From the NCBI GenBank assembly GCA_963716585.1, contig CAVQTN010000002.1:248001-312000 (forward strand): a stretch of DNA of 64,000 nt, given 5' to 3'. The notes under the pieces were generated by a model. The model saw only the letters and a list, made by a program, of their open reading frames with translations. It was not told where the DNA came from and did not search any database. The first letter of the stretch is position 1. Each line of letters opens with the position of its first letter. Source of the stretch: JAICUY01 sp963716585. Its GTDB lineage: Bacteria > Chloroflexota > Limnocylindria > QHBO01. The translations under genes were made by a program, and so were the position numbers. This document shows, piece by piece, positions 8,171 to 15,213 of the stretch.

Positions 8171-9499
8171 ATGTCCCGCCCCGTGGCTCAGGTCTCCGCG
8201 TCTCGCAGCCTGCGTGCCCTTGCTCTGCTGGCGGCCGCCGTGCTGCTGGTCGGCGCGGCTGCGCCGCCGCCTCGCTTCATCGGACCGACGCGGCAGGGGT
8301 ATGCGGCCGGTGATGACTGGGAGCCGGCGATCGCATCCGACGCGATCGGCCACGTGTACGTCGCCTGGTCGCACTACGGCGAGGACCCTGCATGTCGAAG
8401 CTGCGCCAGCCCGCATACCGACTTCCAGGTGTCGGCCAACGGGGGCAAGACCTGGTCCGCGCCACGCGCCCTGGCTCCGGCGCACAGCCGGCAGGATGAC
8501 CCGCAGATCGTCGTCGACCCGGCCGACGGCCGAACCGTCTACGCCGCCTTCATGCAGGGCAACCGCTCGAGCGAATACGTCGCTCGTTCGGACGATTTCG
8601 GCGCAACGTGGCACGTCGTGCTGACCGAGCACCTCAAGATCGGCACGGATAAGGACATCCTGGCGGTGCGCGGCCAGGATGTGTACCTCGCCTATCACGC
8701 GGGGCTGCACATCTACGTGTCCGCTTCGCACGACCGCGGCCGAACATGGACGGTCCAGCGACCGCTGACCAACACGCGTCAGCTCGGCGAGTCCCTGGCC
8801 AGTGGCGGCGCCGTGGACAGCAACGGCGTGGTGCACTTCGCCTGGAACGGCGTCGAACGACCGACGCTGCCCAAGGGGCCCATCAACCTGTACGTCACCA
8901 CTTCGCGAGACAAGGGTCGGACGTGGAGCTCGGTGGTCGTCGACGTCTCGCAGATCGCCACCGACTGCGCGTGCGGCGGCTGGGACTACTGGGGCGCCCA
9001 GATGGCACTCGCCGTCGACGCGCGCAACCGCGTCTATGTGCTCTGGAACGCGAATCGGCGACAATCGGCGCCGCAGCGCCTCTACTACGCTCACTCAAGC
9101 GATGCCGGAGCGACGTGGAGCGCGCCGATGGACGTCTCGGCAGCGCCCATTGGGGCCAACAACGTGTTCCCCGCCATGGCGGCCCGCGGCGACGGAGACG
9201 TCCGCATCGCCTGGATGGACGATCGCAACGGCCACGACGCCGGTGGCGATGATCCCGGCGCGCGCTGGAACACCTACTACCGTCGCTCCACCGACGGCGG
9301 GGCGACGTGGAGCAGCGAGGCCGTCCTGTCGGCGGACGTGCGCGGGTATGCCTACAAGTTCCGCAACGGTTACCTGCAGCCCTACGGCGACTACCTGGAG
9401 ATCGATATCGACGGCGCGGGCCAGACGCAGGCGATCTGGGGCGAGGGCAACAGCTACGTGGGACCCGGCAACATCTGGTACGCGCGCTCGCGCAGCTAG
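8171..9499 (+). CDS. Secreted Asp-box (BNR) repeat protein, sialidase-like propeller
   Basis: About 442 residues from ATG 8171 (GTG 8141 is a longer option). A signal peptide is clear: basic start, then RALALLAAAVLLVGAAA. The rest carries at least six Asp-box motifs of the S-x-D/N-x-G-x-T-W type (NGGKTWS, DFGATWH, DRGRTWT, DKGRTWS, DAGATWS, DGGATWS), the repeat of six-bladed sialidase and related beta-propellers. The sialidase arginine triad could not be confirmed by eye, so glycosidase activity is not claimed; many proteins of this kind are extracellular binding or photosystem-assembly-like propellers. A CxxC-like pair (CRSC) near residue 85 may form a disulfide. It stands alone between msrA and a repeat element. 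Confidence 0.75.
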   Translation: MSRPVAQVSASRSLRALALLAAAVLLVGAAAPPPRFIGPTRQGYAAGDDWEPAIASDAIGHVYVAWSHYGEDPACRSCASPHTDFQVSANGGKTWSAPRALAPAHSRQDDPQIVVDPADGRTVYAAFMQGNRSSEYVARSDDFGATWHVVLTEHLKIGTDKDILAVRGQDVYLAYHAGLHIYVSASHDRGRTWTVQRPLTNTRQLGESLASGGAVDSNGVVHFAWNGVERPTLPKGPINLYVTTSRDKGRTWSSVVVDVSQIATDCACGGWDYWGAQMALAVDARNRVYVLWNANRRQSAPQRLYYAHSSDAGATWSAPMDVSAAPIGANNVFPAMAARGDGDVRIAWMDDRNGHDAGGDDPGARWNTYYRRSTDGGATWSSEAVLSADVRGYAYKFRNGYLQPYGDYLEIDIDGAGQTQAIWGEGNSYVGPGNIWYARSRS

Positions 9500-9552
9500 T
9501 CGCCTGCAGCGCGGCAGGTCGTGAGGCGCCAGGCCTCCCGGGACGACGAGAT

Positions 9553-9659
9553 GTCCCGAAGGAACCGCGGCCGGTCCATCAGTCGCGAACGACCTCTGAG
9601 CCGGTACCGGAACCCTTGATGCAATCTCGTGATCCGGTAATCCGCTGCCCCTTCGGGAC
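9553..9659. repeat. Intergenic repeat element, copy B, with terminal inverted repeats
   Basis: The same termini as copy A: GTCCCGAAGG at 9553-9562 and CCTTCGGGAC at 9650-9659, giving 107 bp in the same orientation. The 33-bp core at 9600-9632 is identical to 7064-7096, whereas the DNA between core and left terminus differs. The core is itself flanked by CCGGT/ACCGG half-palindromes. The DNA between 9500 and 9792 contains nothing else recognisable. Confidence 0.7.
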
Positions 9660-9792
9660 GACCACAGAATAGCCCGCTGCCAGCAACGGGGCAAGGCCAC
9701 TTATCCCCGACTTTCGTCCGGTGCCGCGCACTCGTCCACAGGGCGTCCACACACCACGAGCGCGATCCGAAATCGGCGCAGGAGGCAGTTGC

Positions 9793-10545
9793 TCAGCCGA
9801 TGAGCAGCTTCAGCCCGACAACCGTACCGACCACCATGATCACGGCGCGCAGCACCGCCGGCGACAGCCGTCGCCCCACGAGCGCGCCGAGTTGTCCGCC
9901 GATCGTCGAGCCGATGGCCAGCAGCAGGGCCGCCGGCCAGGCGACCGGGGCGACGAGGACGAACAGGATCGCCGCGACGCCGTTGACCAGGAACGCCAGG
10001 ACGTTCTTAAGCCCGTTCAGGCGCTGCAGATCATCGGTCAGGAAGATGCCGAGCAGCGCCATCAGGATGACGCCCTGCGCGGCGCCGAAGTAGCCCCCGT
10101 AGACACCCGTCAGATACACCGTCGCAACGAGCGGCGGGCTGGCCTCGTGGGTGCCGCCGCGTCGCTGCGCCATCGCGTCCGACAGCCGCGGCTGCACGGC
10201 GACCAGGACCACTGCCGCCAGGATCAGGAAGGGGACGACGCGCTCGAACGATGTGGCCGGCAGGACCAGCAGCAGGATCGCGCCGGTCAGACCGCCGAGG
10301 ACCGCGCCGACCCCGAGCCGCCGGCCGCGCTTCCCCTGGCCGCCGAGCTCACGGCGGTAGCCGATCGCGCCGCTGAGCGATCCCGGCACCAGTCCGACCG
10401 TGTTCGAGACGTTGGCCACGACCGGCGCGTAGCCAAGCGCCAGGAGCGTCGGGAAGGTGATCAGGGATCCGGATCCAACGATCGTGTTGATAGTGCCGGC
10501 CGCCAGGCCGGCCGCGATGATGGCCGCGATCTCGAGGGGGGTCAC
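9793..10545 (-). CDS. TSUP (TauE/SafE) family membrane permease
   Basis: 250 residues from GTG 10545, with about eight hydrophobic segments. The two half-repeats of the family are visible: AAGLAAGTINTIVGSGSLITFPTLLALG at the N-terminus and YGGYFGAAQGVILMALLGIF in the middle, each with a small-residue-rich pore signature. TSUP proteins move sulfite, sulfoacetate or other organosulfur anions; the substrate here is unknown. It is convergent with the Asp-box gene and not in an operon with any sulfur gene, so the family name is only a general guide. Confidence 0.85.
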   Translation of the reverse strand: MTPLEIAAIIAAGLAAGTINTIVGSGSLITFPTLLALGYAPVVANVSNTVGLVPGSLSGAIGYRRELGGQGKRGRRLGVGAVLGGLTGAILLLVLPATSFERVVPFLILAAVVLVAVQPRLSDAMAQRRGGTHEASPPLVATVYLTGVYGGYFGAAQGVILMALLGIFLTDDLQRLNGLKNVLAFLVNGVAAILFVLVAPVAWPAALLLAIGSTIGGQLGALVGRRLSPAVLRAVIMVVGTVVGLKLLIG

Positions 10546-10592
10546 GTTCCCCAGTCTGCCGGATCGCGACCGCCGCGCGCGTTACCGCACCG

Positions 10593-10943
10593 CTATGAGC
10601 CCAGCGCCGGCATGGCGACCAGGTAGACGATGATCCCGAGCACCAGCCAGCGCGACGACGCGGCGAAAATATCGAACTTCGCGGCTCAGATGAGACCGAT
10701 ACCGGTCAGCGGCATGGTCAGCAGCGCCGGCCCGACGATCTTGTCGCTCACGGCGTGCGAGACGCGCGTCGAGAAGTTGGCGTGCTGGCGCTCGCGGCCA
10801 CCCATCGAGCCGATGAGCGAAAAGGCGAACGTCGGCCCGAAGCCGACGATGGCGCCAAGGACATGCAGAAACAGGAACAGGGCGACGAGCGGCTCCACGA
10901 ATGAACAGCTCGGTTTGTCATCGACCAAGCGGTCGTCCGACAT
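10593..10943 (-). pseudogene. DUF2269-like membrane protein with in-frame stop
   Basis: Reading from ATG 10943: a hydrophobic stretch ALFLFLHVLGAIVGFGP, then ALLTMPLTGIGLI, both typical of DUF2269-type four-helix membrane proteins. A TGA stop (10686-10688) follows immediately. In the same frame the next residues are AAKFDIFAASSRWLVLGIIVYLVAM, exactly the third-helix sequence expected, ending at TAG 10593. The fourth helix is absent. This is best read as a decayed copy (premature stop plus 3' truncation) rather than a frameshift. Two intact or nearly intact relatives lie at 30890 and 37481. Confidence 0.55.
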
Positions 10944-11082
10944 TCTGCAGCGTCGCGCCAGGTGAGAAGCCACGTTGCGGGGCCTCTTGGTCACCGACTC
11001 CTTGAGCCCAGGCTTCCCCGGCGGGCCGTGGCCGCCCGACGCGGGTAGGTGGCACCGGCGAGCGTTGGTGGCTGGCCTTGGC

Positions 11083-11156
11083 GCGTTGGCGGCGGGCCGT
11101 GGCGGGTTGGTGGCGGCCGTGGCGGGTTGGTCGCGGGCCGTGGCGGCCGGTCGCGG
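11083..11156. repeat. G-rich degenerate repeat
   Basis: Repeated variants of GGCGGGTTGGT and GGGCCGTGGC in direct order, strongly G-biased on the plus strand. No protein with family resemblance is encoded on either strand. The whole interval 10944-11564 has no recognisable gene and contains this block and the tandem array at 11351-11501. Confidence 0.55.
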
Positions 11157-11350
11157 GTACTTGGCAGGCGGACCGACGCCGACCGGTCAGATGTCGGCGG
11201 ACCGTCGCCGAACCAGTCATATGTCGGTGTGGTCCGCGTTGGTCACCTGGGCCGCGGGTCGGTGCGGTTGCCCTGAGCGTGAGTGACTGACGCGGTGGGA
11301 CCGCATGGGCCTCCTGACCGGATCAGCGCGGACCAGGACGACATCTGTCC

Positions 11351-11501
11351 GCTCGGGGTCCGGCTCGGGGTCGCTCGGGGTCCGGCTCGGGGTCGCTCGA
11401 GGTCGCTCGGGGTCCGGCTCGGGGTCGCTCGAGGTCGCTCGAGGTCGCTCGGGGTGCGCTCGGGGTCCGGCTCGGGGGTCTGCTCGGGGTCCCGCTCGGG
11501 G
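11351..11501. repeat. Tandem repeat of about 10-12 bp (GCTCGGGGTC family)
   Basis: About a dozen units of GCTCGGGGTC or GCTCGGGGTCCG, with GCTCGAGGTC variants, run head to tail. Unit length alternates, so it is neither a codon-phased coding repeat nor a CRISPR. It ends about 60 bp upstream of the ABC exporter start. The complementary strand would read as an acidic/basic dipeptide-rich protein (DPERPRATPS-type), which I take as fortuitous. Confidence 0.75.
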
Positions 11502-11564
11502 GCCGCGGTGATGGGTGCCACGCCCTAACGGGCAGCGGTCGCCGGATTTCGCTAGAGTCCCCCG

Positions 11565-12554
11565 GTGACGAACGGGACGACGAGCCGACCGATGATCGAG
11601 GCGGTCGGCCTCGAGAAGCATTTCGGCAAGACGCACGCGTTGCGCGGCATCGACCTGAGCGTGCCGGAGGGCACCATCCTGGGCCTGTTGGGGCCGAACG
11701 GCGCCGGCAAGACCACCGCAGTGCGCATCCTCACGACGCTGACCAGGCCGGACGCCGGGCGCGCCCAGGTCGCCGGCGTCGACGTCCTGAAGCATCCGGC
11801 CGAGGCCCGACGCCGGATCGGCGTGGCCGGACAGACCGCGAGCCTCGACGAGCTGCTGACCGGGCGCGAGAATTTGGGCATGGTCGGCCGCCTCTACCAC
11901 CGGCCATCGGCGGAGGTGCGCAAGCGCGCGGACGAGCTGCTCGAACGCTTCGAGCTGACCGACGCGGCGGATCGGATCACCAAGACCTACTCCGGCGGCA
12001 TGCGACGCCGCCTCGACCTGGCCGCTGCCCTGATGGCCACGCCGCCGGTCCTCTTCCTCGATGAGCCGACGACCGGCCTGGACCCGCGCAGCCGGCTATC
12101 GATGTGGGAGCTGATCGGTCAGCTGGCGAGCGGTGGCACGACGGTGCTGATGACGACCCAATACCTCGAAGAGGCCGACCGGCTGGCGGACGACATCGTG
12201 GTCGTCGACCACGGCCTGGTGATCGCGCGGGGGACGGCCACGGAGCTCAAGCAGCGCCTCGGCGGCGAGCGCCTGGAGGTCACCGTGGCAGAGGGCCAGA
12301 GCCTGGAGCGGACCGCATCGGTGCTGGCCGCGCTGAGCGAGGAGCCGCCGCACACCGACACGCCCGGGCGCCGGGTCAGCGTGCCGGTCGTCTCGCACAG
12401 CGGCGTGCTGACCAAGGTGATTCGCCAGCTCGACGCGGCAGGCGTGGAGGTCGACGACGCCGGATTCCGGACACCGACGCTGGACGACGTCTTCCTGGAT
12501 CTGACCGGCCATCCGGCGGAGGACGCATCGGTCAATGGAGAGGCGAAGGCATGA
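11565..12554 (+). CDS. DrrA-type ABC transporter ATP-binding protein
   Basis: 329 residues from GTG 11565. Walker A is GPNGAGKTT near residue 43, the ABC signature TYSGGMRRRLDLAAAL near 143, Walker B VLFLDEPTTGLDP near 163, and an H-loop region near MTTQYLEEADRLAD. The C-terminal 100 residues form the extra domain of the daunorubicin-resistance (DrrA) group, ending in TPTLDDVFLDLTG. It would power export through the permease encoded by the next gene, which overlaps by four bases (ATGA). The substrate is unknown: antibiotic, lipid or metabolite export are all possible. Confidence 0.93.
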   Translation: MTNGTTSRPMIEAVGLEKHFGKTHALRGIDLSVPEGTILGLLGPNGAGKTTAVRILTTLTRPDAGRAQVAGVDVLKHPAEARRRIGVAGQTASLDELLTGRENLGMVGRLYHRPSAEVRKRADELLERFELTDAADRITKTYSGGMRRRLDLAAALMATPPVLFLDEPTTGLDPRSRLSMWELIGQLASGGTTVLMTTQYLEEADRLADDIVVVDHGLVIARGTATELKQRLGGERLEVTVAEGQSLERTASVLAALSEEPPHTDTPGRRVSVPVVSHSGVLTKVIRQLDAAGVEVDDAGFRTPTLDDVFLDLTGHPAEDASVNGEAKA

Positions 12555-13321
12555 ACCTGCGCTGGTGGCTGGCCGATTCGATCGAGATGCTGCGACGCAA
12601 CCTGCTGCACATTCGCCGCACGCCGGAGCTGCTGCTGGACGTGACGATCACGCCGATCATGTTCGTGCTGCTCTTCCGCTACGTCTTCGGCGGCGCCATC
12701 AACGTGGGCGACACGACGTACGTCAACTACCTGATGGCCGGCATCTTCGTGCAGACCATCGTCTTCGCCTCGATCTACACCAGTGTGCTGCTGGCCAACG
12801 ACCTGGTGAAGGGCATGATCGACCGATTCCGATCGCTGCCGATGGCCCAGTCGGCGGTCATTACCGGCCGTACCTTCACGGACCTGCTGCGCGGCGCGCT
12901 GGCCGTGGCGATCATGTGGGGCGTGGGCCTGCTGGTCGGCTTCCGACCGGAGGGCGGCATCGCCAACTGGGCGGCAGCCATCGGCCTGCTCCTGCTCTTC
13001 GGGTTCGCCCTGTCGTGGGTCGGCGTCGCGCTCGGCGCCCTGGTGCGCACGCCGGAGGCGATCAACGGCATCATCTTCGTGGCCGTCTTCCCGCTCACGT
13101 TCGCCTCCAGCGCCTTCGTGAAGACCGATACGATGCCGTCCTGGCTGCAGGCCTTCGCCGAGCGCCAGCCGATGACGCTGGTGATCAACGCCGTGCGCGA
13201 CCTGGTCCTGGGTGGCTCGGGCGGGCCCGATGCGCCGGCGGCCATCGCCTGGGCGGTTGGCCTCCTGGTGGTCTTCTTCCCGATCGGCCTGTGGCTCTAC
13301 CAGCGACGGACGACGCAGTAG
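12551..13321 (+). CDS. ABC-2 type permease (DrrB-like)
   Basis: 256 residues with six hydrophobic segments. An amphipathic N-terminal stretch (MNLRWWLADSIEMLRRNLLHIRRTPELLLDVTITPIMFVLLF) leads into helix 1, as in DrrB/ABC-2 permeases. Further markers are MIDRFRSLPMAQSAVITGR (the conserved cytoplasmic coupling region) and FASSAFVKTDTMPSWLQAFAERQPMT before the last helices. It overlaps the ATPase gene (ATGA) and forms a two-gene exporter with it. A small VOC-fold gene follows after ten bases and may belong to the same transcript. Confidence 0.92.
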   Translation: MNLRWWLADSIEMLRRNLLHIRRTPELLLDVTITPIMFVLLFRYVFGGAINVGDTTYVNYLMAGIFVQTIVFASIYTSVLLANDLVKGMIDRFRSLPMAQSAVITGRTFTDLLRGALAVAIMWGVGLLVGFRPEGGIANWAAAIGLLLLFGFALSWVGVALGALVRTPEAINGIIFVAVFPLTFASSAFVKTDTMPSWLQAFAERQPMTLVINAVRDLVLGGSGGPDAPAAIAWAVGLLVVFFPIGLWLYQRRTTQ

Positions 13322-13331
13322 GGCCAGCACC

Positions 13332-13742
13332 ATGGACGAGCGGCCGGCGCTTCCCTTCCAGCGGCTCGACTTCCTGTACATGCCCAGCCGCGACGTCGCG
13401 CGCGACATGGCCTATTTCACCGACGTGCTCGGCGGTCGCCTGCTGTTCGCGATCGATGGCATGGGCACCCGTGTGGCAATGGTCGAGCTCAGCGCCGAGC
13501 CGCCGCGGATCGTGCTGGCGGACCACGTCGATGGCGAGCAGCCCATCCTGGTGTACCGCGTTCCCGACTTCGACGCGGCGCTGGCGGCGCTGGCGGCCCG
13601 CGGCTGGGAGCGAGGGACGACGCTGGAGATTCCGCAGGGACCGTGCTGCTCGTTCCGCGCGCCCGGCGGTCAACGCATTGCGGTCTATCAGCTGAGCCGG
13701 CCGGGGGTCGAGGCCAGCTTCGTGGGCCGCCACGACTTCTGA
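13332..13742 (+). CDS. VOC-family (glyoxalase/dioxygenase-fold) protein
   Basis: 136 residues from ATG 13332. The layout is that of a single vicinal-oxygen-chelate module: RLDFLYMPSRDVARDMAYFTDVLGGRLLF at the start, a middle RVAMVEL strand, and the closing FRAPGGQRIAVYQLSRPG strand. The fold binds a metal in many members, but the usual His/Glu ligands are not clear here. Directly after an ABC exporter such proteins sometimes bind or alter the exported compound (bleomycin-resistance-like); that role is speculative. Confidence 0.7.
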   Translation: MDERPALPFQRLDFLYMPSRDVARDMAYFTDVLGGRLLFAIDGMGTRVAMVELSAEPPRIVLADHVDGEQPILVYRVPDFDAALAALAARGWERGTTLEIPQGPCCSFRAPGGQRIAVYQLSRPGVEASFVGRHDF

Positions 13743-13850
13743 GGCCGGCACCGTTTCCAGCGAGGACGCCACGCCCCGGTTGGCGGGATCGAGCCGGGGC
13801 ATGGTCATGCCCGATTGGAACCCTCGTTGACCGGACCGCGTCTGTCGGGC

Positions 13851-14627
13851 ATGCGCGCATGGCACTCGATCCTCGGTGTCTCGTCGCTGCTGGTGCTGCT
13901 GACCGGCTGTGCACTCATGCCCGGAAGCCGGCAGGCCGACCTGTCGGGCGCCTGGCAGCTGGACGCCGGCACGAGCGACGGCTCGTCGATTCCGCGCGTC
14001 AGCGGGCATGTCGTGACGCTCGTGATCGACGGAAGCGACGTGCGCGGCAACGCCGGCTGCAACATCTACAGCGGGACCATGACCATCCGCGGCGGCCGCG
14101 TGAGCTTCGCGTCGATGTCCATGACCGAGATGGGCTGCGAGCCCGATGCCATGGCCCTCGAGAGTGCCTACGCCGCCGCGCTGTCCCTGGTCACCGAGGC
14201 CAGGGTCGACGGCGACCGGCTGACGCTCAGCGGAATCGGCACCGAACTGCGGTTTGCGCGGCAGGCAGCGGTCGTGGACGCCAAGCTGGTTGGCACCCGG
14301 TGGCTGCTCGACACGCTGGTCAGCGGCGAGACGGCGTCCTCGACGCTGAGCACTGGGACCGAGGCCGTGCTCGAGCTGCGGGCCGATGGGACGCTTTCCG
14401 GCTCGACCGGCTGTCGCACGTTCGACGCCCATTACGCGGCGGGTGGCGGTCAGCTGGCGATCAGCGACCTGATCATCGACGATCGAGCCTGCAGCGGCCC
14501 GGTCGGAACCCAGGATGTGCTGGTGCTGGCGGTGCTCGACGGGGCATCGAGCGTCAGGATCGAGGGCGATCGCCTGACCCTCAGTGCCAGCACCGGCAAC
14601 GCGCTGGGGTACGCGGCGCGGCGCTGA
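13851..14627 (+). CDS. Lipoprotein with two META (HslJ-like) domains
   Basis: 258 residues from ATG 13851. A lipoprotein signal is clear: MRAWHSILGVSSLLVLLTGC, with the lipidated Cys at 20. Two META-like domains follow: the first around DLSGAWQLDAG and GNAGCNIYSGTM, the second around LVGTRWLLDTLVSG and GSTGCRTFDAHY. Each holds the paired Cys pattern (GC-N and later GCEP or RACSG) typical of the fold. META proteins such as E. coli HslJ are tied to envelope stress and novobiocin resistance, with no enzymatic role known. Between this gene and the VOC gene lies a GCCCCGG/CCGGGGC hairpin (13773-13800). Confidence 0.8.
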   Translation: MRAWHSILGVSSLLVLLTGCALMPGSRQADLSGAWQLDAGTSDGSSIPRVSGHVVTLVIDGSDVRGNAGCNIYSGTMTIRGGRVSFASMSMTEMGCEPDAMALESAYAAALSLVTEARVDGDRLTLSGIGTELRFARQAAVVDAKLVGTRWLLDTLVSGETASSTLSTGTEAVLELRADGTLSGSTGCRTFDAHYAAGGGQLAISDLIIDDRACSGPVGTQDVLVLAVLDGASSVRIEGDRLTLSASTGNALGYAARR

Positions 14628-14632
14628 GCTCC

Positions 14633-14648
14633 GGCCGCCGCGGCGGCC
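14633..14648. terminator. Perfect 16-bp GC palindrome between convergent genes
   Basis: GGCCGCCG directly joined to CGGCGGCC, immediately after the stop of the META lipoprotein gene and before the end of the convergent gene at 14717. It lacks a loop and a T-run, so a role as bidirectional terminator is only suggested by position. Confidence 0.3.
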
Positions 14649-14716
14649 TTCGACATCTAGCCGCGTCGCGCGGTCAACCGGTCAGTCGTCTCGGTTGGCG
14701 GTTAGCTGTCCAGCGG

Positions 14717-15154
14717 TCAGCGGTGGAAGTGGAACGGGATCTCCAGCTGCGCGCCCCGCCACGGCACCATATCCTCGGTGGACAGCCGGCCGAAGTAGTT
14801 GATGAAGTGCGCACCGGCATCAGCGAGCAGGCGGGCCACGCGGGGCCGGTCTGCGCCGCGTGGCACGCGCACCGCGATGACCCCGCGGCCATCTCGGAGC
14901 GCGGCCTCGTACGTCGCCAGGTCGACCGACTGGTCGGCTGCCAGCAGCCCGATGATGCGCACCGCCCGCATCCACCAGCCGCCGCGCACCCCGTGCGCGT
15001 CGAGGCGCGCGATGCCCTCGTCGCCTTCGAGCAGCACGACGGCGTCGGTTCCGAAACCGGCGTCGGCAAGGGGTTGGAGCAGGGCGCCAGCAGCCCGGCG
15101 ATCGTCGACGACGGCCAGCAGCTGATCGGTAAGGTCGACGCGGGGGGCGGCCAT
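14717..15154 (-). CDS. Hypothetical protein, 145 residues
   Basis: Not recognised. It starts at ATG 15154 (GTG 15166 is an option). The sequence alternates short helices and strands: VDLTDQLLAVVDDRRAAGALLQPLADAGF, then DAVVLLEGDEGIARLDAHG, then GVIAVRVPRGADRPRVARLLADAGAHFINYFG. The pattern (acidic helix, strand, glycine turn) resembles small alpha/beta regulatory or stress proteins of the YflT/GS17M kind. No signal peptide or membrane segment is seen. It lies downstream of the cyclase-like gene on the same strand with about 60 bp between and may be co-transcribed. Confidence 0.6.
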   Translation of the reverse strand: MAAPRVDLTDQLLAVVDDRRAAGALLQPLADAGFGTDAVVLLEGDEGIARLDAHGVRGGWWMRAVRIIGLLAADQSVDLATYEAALRDGRGVIAVRVPRGADRPRVARLLADAGAHFINYFGRLSTEDMVPWRGAQLEIPFHFHR

Positions 15155-15213
15155 GCCGGCGATCACGCAGCTACGAGGTGGTCGCGACCTGCGCGGCGTC
15201 CCGGGTGGTGGGC

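Noticed and set aside
8171..9499. Calling the Asp-box protein a sialidase
   Set aside because: Six Asp boxes are clear but the catalytic Arg triad and Tyr/Glu pair could not be confirmed, so only the fold is claimed.
9721..10626. Plus-strand frame opposite the TSUP permease gene
   Set aside because: Gln/Asp/Arg-rich low-complexity text with no motif; shadow of the permease gene.
11351..11501. Tandem repeat considered as a CRISPR array
   Set aside because: Units are 10-12 bp without unique spacers and no cas gene is present.
11217..11900. Minus-strand frame encoding DPERPRATPS-type repeats
   Set aside because: The repeat units are not a multiple of three throughout, the N-terminal part is antisense to the ABC ATPase gene, and no signal peptide or domain is present.
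13773..13800. GCCCCGG/CCGGGGC stem between the VOC and META genes as an intrinsic terminator
   Set aside because: The loop is long (14 bases) and no T-run follows, so evidence is too weak for a separate feature.
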